From assembly GCA_016875335.1 (NCBI GenBank), contig VGRO01000011.1, positions 1 through 61,141 on the forward strand: a stretch of DNA of 61,141 nt. The letters are read 5' to 3'. A program made the translations under genes and the position numbers. This stretch comes from Deltaproteobacteria bacterium. GTDB lineage: Bacteria; Myxococcota_A; UBA9042. A model generated the notes under the pieces. That model ran no database searches. It was not told the origin of the DNA and was given only the letters and a program-made list of their open reading frames with translations. Numbering within the stretch: the stretch's first letter is position 1; every line of letters starts with the position of its first letter. Positions 11,422 through 20,553 of this stretch are shown in pieces.

Positions 11422-14400
11422 ATGACGCAGCACCTGGACCCGAATCAAGCGCCCGCGGCCGCACAAGCCGCGCAACCCGACTCTGCGAGCGTCAGCCGCC
11501 GTGGATTCCTGTATCGGCTCGGCGCCGCTGGCGCCGGGGCCGCAGTACTGACCAAGGCCGCCATGGCCGAGCTGCAGCAGTTGGGCGCTGTAGCGGTTGA
11601 CAACCCGCTCAAGGGCTACCCGTCGCGCGGTTGGGAGAAGGTGTACCGCGACCTCTACAAGTCGGATTCGACGTTCACGCTGCTGTGCGCGCCCAACGAC
11701 ACCCACAACTGCTTGCTGACCGCCCACGTCAAGAACGGTGTGGTGACCCGGCTGGCGCCGACCTGGAAGTTCAACGGTGCCACGGACCTGGACGGCCACA
11801 AGTCGTCGAGCCGCTGGGATCCGCGGGCCTGCCAGAAGGGCCTCGCCATGGTGCGCAAGTTCTACGGCGACCGTCGCGTCAAGCGGCCGATGGGCCGCAA
11901 GGGCTTCGTGGACTGGATCGCCGCCGGGATGCCGCGCGACCCCAAGACCGGCGCCATCGACCCCAAGTTCTTGCAGCGCGGCAAGGACCCGTGGGTGCCG
12001 CTGACGTGGGACCAGGCCTTTGATTACACCGCCCAGGCGCTGGTCAACATCGCCACCACCTACAACGGCGAGCCCGGCAAGGCCAAGCTCTTGGCGCAGG
12101 GCTACGACCCGTTGATGGTCGAGGCCACCGGCGGCGCCGGCGTGCAGGTGCTCAAGTTCCGCGGCGGCATGCCCGCGCTCGGCATGACCCGTGTTCAGGC
12201 GATGTACCGGTTGGCCAACTCGATGGCGCTCTTCGACGACAAGTTGCGCGGCGGCGGCCCGGAGAAGTCGGTCGGCGCGCGCGGCTGGGACAACTACACC
12301 TGGCACACCGACTTGCCCCCCGGACACCCGATGGTGACGGGCTTTCAGACCAACGACTTCGACCTGGCCTGCGCCGACCACGCCAAGCTCATCGTGGTGT
12401 GGGGCATGAACTGGATCACCACCAAGATGCCCGACAGCCACTGGCTGACTGAGGCGCGCATGAAGGGCGCCAAGGTTGTGGTCATCGCCTGCGAATACAG
12501 TGCGACCTGCAACAAGGCCGACGATGTCCTGATCGTGCGCCCCGGCACGACGCCAGCGCTGGCTCTGGGCATCGCCCAGGTGCTCATGGCCGAGAAGCTG
12601 TACGACGCCGCGGCCGTCAAGAACAACACCGACCTGCCGCACCTGGTGCGCATGGACACCGGCAAGATGCTGCGCGCGGGCGAGGTGTTCGCGGGCTACC
12701 AGCTCGCCGAGCTCAAGAACGGGATCACGGTGCTCGAGGACGGCGCGGCGCCGCCGCCCAACCCGATGCAAGCCGGCATGATCGTCACCAAGGCCCAGCG
12801 CGCGGCCTGGGGCGACCACGTGATGTGGGACGCCAAGGGCAACAAGGCGGTGGCGGTCACCCGCGACCAGATGGGCAAGTTCTTCGCGCCCACCGGCGTC
12901 GACCCGAAGCTGGAGGGCGAGGTCGAAGTCGCGCTGGCCGACGGCAGCAAGGTCAAGTGCCGCACGGTGTTCGACGTGACCAAGCAGATGCTCGACGCCA
13001 GCTACACGCCGGCCCAGGTCGAGAAGCTGACGTGGGCCCCGGCGGCAGCGATCACCGCGCTCGCCAAGGACATCGCCGCCAACAAGACCAAGACCTTGTT
13101 CACGATGGGCATGGGCCCGAACCAGTTCTTCAACAGCGACTTGAAGGACCGCAGCACGTTCTTGGTGGCCGCGCTCAGCGACAACGTCGGCCACGTCGGC
13201 GGCAACATCGGTTCGTACGCCGGCAACTACCGGTGGGCCATGCTGAACGGCGTCCCGCAGTGGACGATGGAGAACCCGTTCGACGTCGAGGCCGACCCGA
13301 CCAAGATGGCGCGGCCCAAGCCCTACTTCAAGGCCGAGTCGGTGCACTACTGGAACCACGGCGACACCATCTTGCGCGTAGGCAAGGCGGTGCTGACCGG
13401 CAAGACCCACATCCCGACGCCGACCAAGGCGATCTGTGTGTCGAACAGCAACTCGCTCATCGGCAACGTCAAGGGCCACTACGACGTCATCGCCAATACG
13501 CTGCCCAAGTGCGACTTCCTGGGCGTGAGCGAGTGGTGGTGGACCTCGAGCTGCGAGTACGCCGACATCGTGTACGCCGTCGACTCGTGGGCGGAGATGA
13601 AGCATCCGGACATGACCATCTCGGTCACCAATCCGTTCATCTACGCCTTCCCGACCACGCCGCTGCCGCGCATCCACGACACCAAAGGCGACATCGAAGT
13701 CGTCGCGGGCGTCGGTCGCGCCATCGGCAGGCTGACCCAAGACCCGCGCCACGACGCCATGTGGCAGTTCGTCGACGAGCAGAAGGCCCGGCCCTACCTG
13801 CAGCGCATCCTGAACGCGTCGAGCAACGGCAAGGGCTACAAGTTCGTTGACATCGAGAAGAAGGCCGAAGGTGGCGAGCCGGTCATCCTGCAGAGCCGGA
13901 CCTACCCCAAGTGGTCGAGCTTCGAGCAGATCCACGACAGCCGGCCCTGGTACACCAAGACCGGCCGCCTGGAGTTCTACCGGGAGGAGCCCGAGTTCCA
14001 GGACGCTGGCGAGAACGTGATCGTGCACCGCGAGCCCATCGACAGCACCTGGTTCGAACCCAACGTCATCGTGTCGGCGCCGCATCCGCTGCTGCGCCCC
14101 AAGAAGCCGGAAGACTACGGGGTCGAGCGCGGCAACCTCGAGGCCGACATCCGCCAAGGCCGCAACGTCGTGTTGACGGTGGAGGAGGTGCTGAAATCGG
14201 CGCACCCGCTGGTCAAGGACGGCTACAAGTGGATCTTCCACACGCCCAAGTACCGCCACGGCGCGCACACCACGCCGGTGGACATCGACATCGTCGCCAT
14301 CTGGTTCGGCCCCTTCGGCGACGTGCACCGCACCGACAAGCGCAAGCCGTTCGTCAGCGAGGCCTACGTCGACATCAACCCGAGCGACGCCAAGGAGTTG

Positions 14401-14946
14401 GGCATCGAGGACGGCGACTACGTGTACATCGACGCCGACCCGCACGACCGGCCGTTCAAGGGCTGGAAGGACAACCCCGAGTTCTACAAGGTCGCGCGCC
14501 TGCTGGTCCGCGCCCGCTACTACCCCGGCACGCCGCGCGGCGTCACCCGCATGTGGCACAACATGTACGGCGCCAGCATCGGTTCGGTCAAAGGCCACAC
14601 CACCCGGCCCGACGGCCTCGCCAAAAACCCGGAGACCAACTACCAGTCGCACTTCAGGGCCGGCAGCCACCAGTCGGCCACCCGCGGCTGGCTCAAGCCG
14701 ACCTGGATGACCGACAGTCTTTTCGTCAAGAACATCTTCGGCCAGGTGATGAAGCAGGGCTTCGTGCCCGACGTGCACTGCCCGACCGGCGCCCCGCGCG
14801 AGTCGATGGTCAAGATCACCAAGGCCGAAGACGGCGGCATCAACGGCCAAAAGCTGTGGCGCGGCGCCGCCATGGGTCTGCGGCCGACCTACGAGACCGA
14901 CGACCTCAAGGACTTCATCGCCGGTAAGTTCGCCAAGAAGGCGTAG
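11422..14946 (+). CDS. Tat-exported molybdopterin oxidoreductase, catalytic subunit (DMSO reductase superfamily, type II-like)
   Basis: This 1174-residue catalytic subunit binds bis-MGD and one Fe-S cluster and acts in the periplasm. A twin-arginine signal SRRGFL (residues 25-30) precedes a short hydrophobic stretch. The central fold aligns with NarG-type enzymes: [40 protein letters not shown] and the C-terminal molydop-binding region with [19 protein letters not shown]. Two deviations stand out. The N-terminal cluster motif reads C89-x3-D93-x3-C97 with C137 downstream, where NarG has His-x3-Cys-x3-Cys. Thr293 occupies the position of the NarG molybdenum ligand Asp222 (YDW there, YTW here). 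GGAGG lies 6 bases before the ATG. Length and partners suggest the perchlorate/selenate/ethylbenzene group, but the substrate cannot be assigned. Confidence 0.88.
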   Translation: MTQHLDPNQAPAAAQAAQPDSASVSRRGFLYRLGAAGAGAAVLTKAAMAELQQLGAVAVDNPLKGYPSRGWEKVYRDLYKSDSTFTLLCAPNDTHNCLLTAHVKNGVVTRLAPTWKFNGATDLDGHKSSSRWDPRACQKGLAMVRKFYGDRRVKRPMGRKGFVDWIAAGMPRDPKTGAIDPKFLQRGKDPWVPLTWDQAFDYTAQALVNIATTYNGEPGKAKLLAQGYDPLMVEATGGAGVQVLKFRGGMPALGMTRVQAMYRLANSMALFDDKLRGGGPEKSVGARGWDNYTWHTDLPPGHPMVTGFQTNDFDLACADHAKLIVVWGMNWITTKMPDSHWLTEARMKGAKVVVIACEYSATCNKADDVLIVRPGTTPALALGIAQVLMAEKLYDAAAVKNNTDLPHLVRMDTGKMLRAGEVFAGYQLAELKNGITVLEDGAAPPPNPMQAGMIVTKAQRAAWGDHVMWDAKGNKAVAVTRDQMGKFFAPTGVDPKLEGEVEVALADGSKVKCRTVFDVTKQMLDASYTPAQVEKLTWAPAAAITALAKDIAANKTKTLFTMGMGPNQFFNSDLKDRSTFLVAALSDNVGHVGGNIGSYAGNYRWAMLNGVPQWTMENPFDVEADPTKMARPKPYFKAESVHYWNHGDTILRVGKAVLTGKTHIPTPTKAICVSNSNSLIGNVKGHYDVIANTLPKCDFLGVSEWWWTSSCEYADIVYAVDSWAEMKHPDMTISVTNPFIYAFPTTPLPRIHDTKGDIEVVAGVGRAIGRLTQDPRHDAMWQFVDEQKARPYLQRILNASSNGKGYKFVDIEKKAEGGEPVILQSRTYPKWSSFEQIHDSRPWYTKTGRLEFYREEPEFQDAGENVIVHREPIDSTWFEPNVIVSAPHPLLRPKKPEDYGVERGNLEADIRQGRNVVLTVEEVLKSAHPLVKDGYKWIFHTPKYRHGAHTTPVDIDIVAIWFGPFGDVHRTDKRKPFVSEAYVDINPSDAKELGIEDGDYVYIDADPHDRPFKGWKDNPEFYKVARLLVRARYYPGTPRGVTRMWHNMYGASIGSVKGHTTRPDGLAKNPETNYQSHFRAGSHQSATRGWLKPTWMTDSLFVKNIFGQVMKQGFVPDVHCPTGAPRESMVKITKAEDGGINGQKLWRGAAMGLRPTYETDDLKDFIAGKFAKKA

Positions 14947-14979
14947 CCCCGCCCCACCCACGACAAGGAGGAACCCCAA

Positions 14980-16119
14980 ATGCCTACGCGCGACAACTGG
15001 CAGATCGGCCGCAAGATGGACTACCCGTACGAAGGGACGCCGCCCAAGAAGCAGGTGGCGTACATCTTCGACACCAACAAGTGCATCGCGTGCCAGACCT
15101 GCACCGTGGCCTGCAAGACCTGCTGGACCAGCGGCAAGGGCCAAGAGCACATCTTCTGGAACAACGTCGAGTCCAAGCCCTACGGCGGCTACCCGCTCAA
15201 GTGGGACGTGACCATTGCCAAAAAAGCGGGCGTGGCGACCTGGCAAGGCGCACGGCTGGGCAACCAGACCATCTTCGAAGGGTTGCAGCCCAACGAACCT
15301 CCGCGCGGCTTCCGGCCGGACGTCCAGGACTACGCCTCACCCAACATGGGTGAGGACGACAGCGCCGGCCAGGTCGACAAGGGTGCGGCGTACAGCGGCA
15401 TGCATCCCAACTGGATGTTCTACCTCGCGCGCATCTGCAACCACTGCGACAACCCGGCGTGTCTCGCGGCGTGCCCGCGCAAGGCCGTGTACAAGCGCGA
15501 AGACGACGGCATCGTGCTCATCGACCAAGAGCGTTGCCGCGGCTACCAAGAGTGCGTCAAGGCCTGCCCGTACAAGAAGTCGTTCTACAACGCGATTTCC
15601 CGTACTTCCGAGAAGTGCATCGGCTGCTACCCGCGCGTCGAGCAGGGCTTGGTGTCGCTGTGCACGGAAGGCTGCATCGGCAAGATTCGCCTGCACGGCC
15701 TGCGCACCAGCGAGGGCGCGCCGCGCGAGGATCACCCGATTGACTACATCGTGCGCATCCGCAAGCTGGCGCTGCCGCTGTTCCCGCAGTTCGGCACGGG
15801 GCCCAACGTGTTCTACATCCCGCCGATCCACGTGCCTGACGTGTACCTCGACCAGATGTTCGGCCCCGGCGTCGAGGAAGCGCGCAAGATGTACCGCAAC
15901 CTCAAGACCGACAAGAAGCTGCTGGGCGCGCTGCTGCTCTTTGGGGCCTCCGACCGGATGATCGACAAGTTCGCGGTCGAGGGCAAAGACGGTGCCGAGT
16001 TCGCGGTCGGCTGGGACGACAAGGGCCAAGAGGTGTGCCGCGTGCCCTTCACCGAGGCTGTGAGCATCCGCAACCACCTCGACGAGAAGCGCCAAGCCTA
16101 CCGCCAGAACACGCCGTAA
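14980..16119 (+). CDS. Four-cluster iron-sulfur electron-transfer subunit (NarH/EbdB-like)
   Basis: The 379-residue beta subunit passes electrons from the catalytic subunit through four Fe-S clusters. Four Cys groups are visible: CIACQTCTVACKTC (Cys35 onward), CNHCDNPACLAACP, CRGYQECVKACP, and CIGCYP with SLCTEGC. The third group has Tyr where a fourth Cys would lie, as NarH has Trp, which predicts a [3Fe-4S] cluster there. There is no signal peptide, so it is expected to be exported folded with the alpha subunit through Tat. A strong AAGGAGG site precedes the ATG, 33 bases after the alpha stop. Confidence 0.93.
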   Translation: MPTRDNWQIGRKMDYPYEGTPPKKQVAYIFDTNKCIACQTCTVACKTCWTSGKGQEHIFWNNVESKPYGGYPLKWDVTIAKKAGVATWQGARLGNQTIFEGLQPNEPPRGFRPDVQDYASPNMGEDDSAGQVDKGAAYSGMHPNWMFYLARICNHCDNPACLAACPRKAVYKREDDGIVLIDQERCRGYQECVKACPYKKSFYNAISRTSEKCIGCYPRVEQGLVSLCTEGCIGKIRLHGLRTSEGAPREDHPIDYIVRIRKLALPLFPQFGTGPNVFYIPPIHVPDVYLDQMFGPGVEEARKMYRNLKTDKKLLGALLLFGASDRMIDKFAVEGKDGAEFAVGWDDKGQEVCRVPFTEAVSIRNHLDEKRQAYRQNTP

Positions 16120-16149
16120 CCCAACGCCGGCATCACCAGGAGGAACCCC

Positions 16150-17175
16150 ATGAATACGATGTGCAAACTGACCGGCGTGGCGACCGCGGCCTTGCTGCTT
16201 GGCATCGCTTGCGGCAAGAAAGACGCGCCGACCCCCGCCAAGGGCGCCGAGGCAGCCCCCGCCGGACCCGCACTCATTCCGGCGCCGCAACCCGTTCCCG
16301 ACCCCGAACCGGCAAGCCCGACTGTGCCGAGCGCTGCTTGGCAAGCCGCGCCAGCCCAAACCGTCGAGCCGGCGACCAAGGCCGACAAGCTCAAGGCCCC
16401 CAAGGTGGCCAAACTGGACAGCGAAGACCCCAACGCGGCATGGTGGAAGGACGCGCCGTACATCGACGTGACCATGCAACCACAGCAGATGGCGATGCCG
16501 TTCTTGGACAAGGCGACCGTCACCAGCCTGCGCGCGCAGGTCGTGCACGATGGCGAGAAGCTCGGCGTGCGCGTGCAATGGGAAGACGCGACCCCTGACG
16601 GCAATGTGGACACCAGTCGGTTTGCCGACGCGGTGGCGATCGAGTTCCCGCTCAAGGGCGACGCGCCGGCCACCATGGGCAGCAAGGAATCGCCAGTGCA
16701 AATCGTGCAGTGGAAGGGCCTGTGGCAGAAGGATATCGACGTTGGTTTCCAAGACGTACAGGATCTGCACCCCAATGTGTGGAACGACGTGTACTGGTTC
16801 GTCGAGCCGGGTGGGCAGCCGCGCGTCGCCAAAGATTTCAAGAAGCCCGAGGCGTTGCAGTGGCTGGTGGCGCTCAGCGCGGGCAATCCCGTGGCGATTC
16901 TGCAGCGCACGACGCCGGTTGCAGAGTACGCCGCGATTGGGTGGGGCACCTTGACGCACCAGCACCATTCGGCTTCTACGGGTCGCGGGTTGTGGCACGC
17001 CGGCAAGTGGGCAGTGGTGTTCACGCGGCCGCTCAAGACCGACGATAGCCAAGACGCGCAACTCGCCGCTGGCCAGCCGACCAAGATTGCGTTCGCGGTG
17101 TGGGACGGCGGCAAGGGCCAAATCGGCGGCCGCAAGCACTGGTCGGGCTGGAACGACGTCGACCTCGCACCCTAG
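16150..17175 (+). CDS. Predicted heme-binding gamma subunit (EbdC/DdhC-like) made as a lipoprotein
   Basis: The 341-residue protein resembles the heme-b gamma subunits of type II enzymes such as ethylbenzene dehydrogenase (DUF-type EB_dh fold). The signs are the DVTMQPQQMA / SLRAQVVHDGEKLGVRVQW opening, TMGSKESPVQIVQWKG and a C-terminal KHWSGWNDVDL. In EbdC the heme is held by Met and Lys; the Met of TMGS and the Lys of RKHWSG are candidates. Unusually, it carries a lipobox (LLGIAC, Cys21) followed by a Pro/Ala-rich linker of about 70 residues. It should therefore be membrane-anchored rather than soluble. CAGGAGGA lies before the ATG, 30 bases after the beta subunit. Confidence 0.82.
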   Translation: MNTMCKLTGVATAALLLGIACGKKDAPTPAKGAEAAPAGPALIPAPQPVPDPEPASPTVPSAAWQAAPAQTVEPATKADKLKAPKVAKLDSEDPNAAWWKDAPYIDVTMQPQQMAMPFLDKATVTSLRAQVVHDGEKLGVRVQWEDATPDGNVDTSRFADAVAIEFPLKGDAPATMGSKESPVQIVQWKGLWQKDIDVGFQDVQDLHPNVWNDVYWFVEPGGQPRVAKDFKKPEALQWLVALSAGNPVAILQRTTPVAEYAAIGWGTLTHQHHSASTGRGLWHAGKWAVVFTRPLKTDDSQDAQLAAGQPTKIAFAVWDGGKGQIGGRKHWSGWNDVDLAP

Positions 17176-17249
17176 CACGACAACCGGCGGCGCGCGTTCG
17201 GCGGGGCACCGATTGCGCGCCGCCCCATCTCGACCATGGAGGCAGGGCC

Positions 17250-18026
17250 ATGCTGACCATCGAACAACGCCACCTCAAGGCCAACCGCGCGCCGCTGCCG
17301 CGGCCGAGCGACACGCAGATCCTGGCGCGGGCCGACCTGCTGTTCGCCGTGCGCGACCTGGTGTCGCCGCCCTCGCCGGCCAGCCGCGACAAGTTGGAGG
17401 ATCTCGCTGCCGAGGCCGGCGAACTGGTCGCAGCCGCCGGGCTCGACGACGCGGCGCCCGCCAGTGGCCTTCCTCTGTCCGAGTCCCTTGCTCAGGCTGC
17501 CCAAGACGCTCTGGCGCAGCCGGACGGAGAACGGGCTGCGGAGCTGCTGACGTGGTCGGCGGCCGCCACCGGCCTGGACCTGTGCGAGTGCGCCTATGTC
17601 CGGCGCGACCGCGGCGCGATCCTTGGCGATATCGCAGGGTTCTATGCGGCGTTCGGGGTCAGGACCGTTGGCGCGGAGACGCGGCCCGATGAGTTGGTGC
17701 GCGAACTCGAGTTCCTGGCGCTGCTCCACATGCTGCGGATGCGGGCCCGCGGCGAAGGGGACGTTGATGCCGAATCGGTGGTGGCAGAGGCCGCCGATGA
17801 CTTCTGGACCGAACACCTGGGCGCTTGGGTGGCGCTGCCGGCTGCACGCGGGGACATCCTGCCCGTGCCGACGTGGCTCAACGCCACCCTGCATGCCGTC
17901 CGACAAGTGTGCGCGGCCGTCGCAATGTCCTCGGGCTGGAGCCCACCGTCGTGGGACGACCAGGGGGAGGGCGACGGCGTGGCACCTGACGACGTGGGAT
18001 GTGCGATCGATGGCGGCGTGAACTGA
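17250..18026 (+). CDS. TorD/NarJ-like molybdoenzyme maturation chaperone
   Basis: A soluble 258-residue, largely helical protein of the TorD/DmsD/NarJ chaperone family. Such chaperones bind the catalytic subunit in the cytoplasm, help molybdopterin insertion and hold back Tat export until folding is complete. The family core is visible as DIAGFYAAFGV followed by ETRPDELVRELEFLALLHMLRMR. GGAGG at 17238-17242 precedes the ATG. It is the last gene of the operon, matching the A-B-C-D order of selenate and ethylbenzene enzyme operons, and lies 74 bases after the gamma subunit. Confidence 0.85.
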   Translation: MLTIEQRHLKANRAPLPRPSDTQILARADLLFAVRDLVSPPSPASRDKLEDLAAEAGELVAAAGLDDAAPASGLPLSESLAQAAQDALAQPDGERAAELLTWSAAATGLDLCECAYVRRDRGAILGDIAGFYAAFGVRTVGAETRPDELVRELEFLALLHMLRMRARGEGDVDAESVVAEAADDFWTEHLGAWVALPAARGDILPVPTWLNATLHAVRQVCAAVAMSSGWSPPSWDDQGEGDGVAPDDVGCAIDGGVN

Positions 18027-18046
18027 TTCCGCTTTGCCGATGTGCA

Positions 18047-18096
18047 GTTGAACGATCGCTCCCCCCCCTCTGTTCAAGTCCGCGAAATCACGTGGG
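18047..18096. repeat. C7-hairpin element, array copy 1
   Basis: Core with TTGAAC at 18048-18053 and GTTCAA at 18072-18077. The loop is longer than in the other copies (GATCGCT followed by eight C). GTCCGCGAAATCACGTGGGT follows. Confidence 0.88.
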
Positions 18097-18197
18097 TCTC
18101 CGAGAAAGGCGGGCCGGGCTTGTGGCCACCCGCAGGGCCTCGTCGGCTCACTTTGCCGGCGCCCGTGCTTTCGCAAATTCCGGCGTCCCCGACCGCA

Positions 18198-18243
18198 GTT
18201 GAACGATCCCCCCTCTGTTCAAGTCCGCGAAATCACGTGGGTC
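18198..18243. repeat. C7-hairpin element, array copy 2
   Basis: Core GTTGAACGATC with six C, TCTGTTCAAG and GTCCGCGAAATCACGTGGGT-like tail. It matches copy 1 through the tail, then diverges. Confidence 0.88.
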
Positions 18244-18323
18244 GCGGGCACCGGCGCAGTCTCCACTGCCACCCGCTCGACCTTGAGCGCGTGCTTTCGC
18301 CGAATCCGCTGGCGATGCCAGTA

Positions 18324-18366
18324 GTTGAACGATCCCCCCCTTTGTTCAAGTCCGCGAAATCACGTA
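18324..18366. repeat. C7-hairpin element, array copy 3
   Basis: Core GTTGAACGATC with seven C, TTTGTTCAAG and TCCGCGAAATCACGTAG tail. The unit upstream of it is the most divergent of the array. Confidence 0.88.
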
Positions 18367-18490
18367 GACCGCTGGGCACGGCGGTACGGGCGTGTGGCCA
18401 CCCTCAGGGACTCGACGGCTCACCTTGACCGTCGGCTCGCCTTGACGGCGCCAGCGGGTGCTTTCGCGAATTCGGCTGTCCACGACCGCA

Positions 18491-18531
18491 GTTGAACGAT
18501 CCCCCCCTCTGTTCAAGTCCGCGAAATCACG
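18491..18531. repeat. C7-hairpin element, array copy 4
   Basis: Core GTTGAACGATC with seven C, TCTGTTCAAG and TCCGCGAAATCACG tail. It ends about 20 bases from the stop of the convergent FAD oxidase gene. Confidence 0.88.
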
Positions 18532-18551
18532 AGGGGCGACGTAGCGGCGAT

Positions 18552-19892
18552 CTACCAGACGCCAGTTCGACCCGCGAGCACGCCTTCGGCGTCCCAGGCT
18601 CGCTGCAGCGCGGCGCCGAGAACCTTGGCTGCGGTCGGCATGCGATCGCGCACGGCGGAGCGCAGCAACGACCCGGCGCCCACGGGCACGGCGCCCGCGT
18701 CGAAAAGCCAACCAGCACGCGCGACCAACGGGTGCGCCTCGGCGCGCAACACCCCGTCTGCGTCCACGGGCAAGGCGCAACGTACACGGGCACCGTCGAC
18801 GCCAAAGCTCCACCTGCGCGCGGGCGAATGCCCGGCCTCGGCGTACAGGGCCTGCGAGACATCCAGCACGTTCGCAAAGTCAGGCCACGCAACCTGCAGG
18901 TCGACGCAGGGCTCGTGGTTCGCACCTTGGGGCCAGGCGCCGCCCTGCATGCCCAAACGCACGCGGCGATCCTCGGCGACCGGCTTGGCCAGGGGCAGGC
19001 CGTGGTCGCGTCCCAGTGCGAGCAGGCGCGCACCTGCGCCAGGCAGGTCGGCGGCATCCCACGCCACGACCCGGGCATCGATGCGCAATCGGCCCATCAG
19101 CTCGTGGCCGAGGACGGTATCCACGAGGTGAGCGGCAAGCGCGCGACGGGCCAGTGACGCCAAGTGAAGAACCCGGTCGCGGTCGGCGGCGCACTGTGCG
19201 CCGGTCCATGCGCAATCGGGCGCAGGATGCAGCCGCAAGGTCACGGCGCACACCACGCCAAAGCGTCCCTCGCTGCCGAGCAGGTGGCCTACCGCGTTGC
19301 CCAGGCCCTGACCCAGCCACGGCGCTGCACCCAGCAGGTCTGCAGCGCCCAGTTGCACCAAGCGACCGCTACCGGTCACGACTTCGGCCCCGACCAAGTC
19401 GTGGCAGAGGCTGCCCCAGCCGGCGCCCAGGTCCCCCGGTTCGGCCAGTGCGACCAGCCCACCGATGCGCGCTCCGTCGTCCACGGCCGGCAAGGACCGC
19501 AAGCACAGCCGAGCCTGACGGGCCATGCGGTCGAGCAGGCCAGCGGGCACGCCCACGCCCACGGTGGCCGTTTTCCGACCAACATCGATGACGGGCGGGG
19601 CCTGCAGGGTGGAGCAGTCGACGACGAGGGCGTCGCGCAGTTCGTCGTGCACGAGCGCAGGCAACCGCGATCGGGCCACGATGGGCGCGCGGCGCGCCTT
19701 GCCGACCCGCACCACGGCCTCGACGTGTTCCGCATTGGCAGGCTGGGCCACCGCGAGCGGTCCGCCCGCAGCACCTGGCGGCATGCCGACGGCCTTGCGG
19801 GCTTCGTCACCGGCCAATACGCGAGGACGCCCCAATCTGTCCACGAGGTCAGCGTGAACGGCGGCAGCGATGGCGGCACGGCCCTCGATCAT
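18552..19892 (-). CDS. FAD-binding oxidoreductase, GlcE/glycolate oxidase-like
   Basis: The 446-residue protein has a PCMH-type FAD-binding domain: VVDCSTLQAPP, TATVGVGVPAGLLDRMARQ, IGGLVALAEPGDLGAGWGSL and GSEGRFGVVCAVTLRL. The C-terminal part (AKVLGAALQRAWDAEGVLAG) fits the glycolate oxidase / vanillyl-alcohol oxidase family. This would make it an FAD-dependent 2-hydroxy-acid dehydrogenase or subunit. It resembles the smaller GlcE more than GlcD. No companion GlcD or GlcF lies nearby, so the substrate is unknown. No signal peptide is evident. The ATG at 19892 has no obvious ribosome site. Confidence 0.75.
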   Translation of the reverse strand: MIEGRAAIAAAVHADLVDRLGRPRVLAGDEARKAVGMPPGAAGGPLAVAQPANAEHVEAVVRVGKARRAPIVARSRLPALVHDELRDALVVDCSTLQAPPVIDVGRKTATVGVGVPAGLLDRMARQARLCLRSLPAVDDGARIGGLVALAEPGDLGAGWGSLCHDLVGAEVVTGSGRLVQLGAADLLGAAPWLGQGLGNAVGHLLGSEGRFGVVCAVTLRLHPAPDCAWTGAQCAADRDRVLHLASLARRALAAHLVDTVLGHELMGRLRIDARVVAWDAADLPGAGARLLALGRDHGLPLAKPVAEDRRVRLGMQGGAWPQGANHEPCVDLQVAWPDFANVLDVSQALYAEAGHSPARRWSFGVDGARVRCALPVDADGVLRAEAHPLVARAGWLFDAGAVPVGAGSLLRSAVRDRMPTAAKVLGAALQRAWDAEGVLAGRTGVW

Positions 19893-20056
19893 GCGCCAAG
19901 CGTAGGCCGACGCGTGTTTTTTGGAAAGTGCCGCCGGGCCGCAAAACTCGACACGGGAGCCGCATTGGGCACACTACGGCCGGCCCGCCGGTTGGGCCGG
20001 TGTGCGCCGTGGGCGATTCAAGGCAAGCGGAGGGAGACGAAGACGGTGGCGAATCT

Positions 20057-20551
20057 ATGTCCGCTGCACCTTCGGGGCTCACCTGCATTTCGCCAGAAGG
20101 GATGCGGCGACTGCGCGACGAGCACCACCAACTGCTGCGCGTTGAGCGGCCGCGCATCGTGCGGGACGTGGCGGATGCCGCGGCCATGGGTGACCGCAGC
20201 GAGAACGCGGAGTACATCTACGGCAAGCGCCGCTTGCGCGAGATCGACCGGCGCTTGCACTACTTGGAAAAGCGCTTCGAGGCCCTGAGGGTCGTCGATC
20301 CCTGCCAGCACCAAGTGCGCGATCGCGCGGTATTTGGCGCCACGGTCACGGCCGAGGGCGGCGACGGCCAGCGCCGGTCGTGGACGCTGGTGGGGCCCGA
20401 CGAGATCGACATCGCCGCGGGTCGAATCAGCTACCGCTCTCCCATCGGCGCCGCGCTTGTCGGCAAGCAGGTCGACGACGAGGTGCGGGTCCTGACGCCG
20501 GCCGGTGCGCGCACCTACACCATCATCGCCCTGACATTGCCTGGAAGGTGA
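20057..20551 (+). CDS. greB: Transcript cleavage factor GreB
   Basis: Gre factors enter the RNA polymerase secondary channel and stimulate cleavage of backtracked RNA. The 164-residue protein matches GreB: ISPEGMRRLRDEHHQLL, VERPRIVRDVADAAAMGDRSENAEYIYGK (shown here only as its two halves VERPRIV and AAMGDRSENAEY), LREIDRRLHYLEKR and the FKBP-like C-terminal VGPDEIDIAAGRISYRSP with LVGKQVDDEV. The acidic DRSENAEY tip is intact. The ATG at 20057 is the first that keeps the coiled-coil domain. namZ starts 2 bases after the stop. Confidence 0.93.
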   Translation: MSAAPSGLTCISPEGMRRLRDEHHQLLRVERPRIVRDVADAAAMGDRSENAEYIYGKRRLREIDRRLHYLEKRFEALRVVDPCQHQVRDRAVFGATVTAEGGDGQRRSWTLVGPDEIDIAAGRISYRSPIGAALVGKQVDDEVRVLTPAGARTYTIIALTLPGR

Positions 20552-20553
20552 CC

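Larger units (their letters stand above)
18047..18531. repeat. Four-unit degenerate tandem array of C7-hairpin elements
   Basis: The 525-bp gap between convergent genes (chaperone ending 18026, FAD oxidase ending 18552) is filled by four units spaced 126-167 bp. Each unit ends in a conserved core of about 41 bp: GTTGAACGATC, a run of C, TCTGTTCAAG, then TCCGCGAAATCACG. TTGAAC and GTTCAA form a 6-bp stem around the C-rich loop. The sequence before three of the cores is also related (GTGCTTTCGC...CGACCGCA). No gene is seen here. Possible roles are a terminator between convergent genes or a non-coding mobile repeat. Confidence 0.88.

Noticed and set aside
11422..14946. Calling the catalytic subunit a nitrate reductase (NarG)
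   Set aside because: The NarG molybdenum-ligand Asp is Thr, the cluster motif differs, and the gamma subunit is of the EbdC type rather than the NarI type.
11284..15246. 1320-codon open frame on the minus strand opposite the molybdoenzyme gene
   Set aside because: The plus strand carries an unmistakable molybdopterin oxidoreductase with a Tat signal and ribosome site; the antisense frame has no domains.
18047..18531. CRISPR array
   Set aside because: Only four palindromic repeats, spacers of uneven length that are partly related to each other, and no cas genes nearby.
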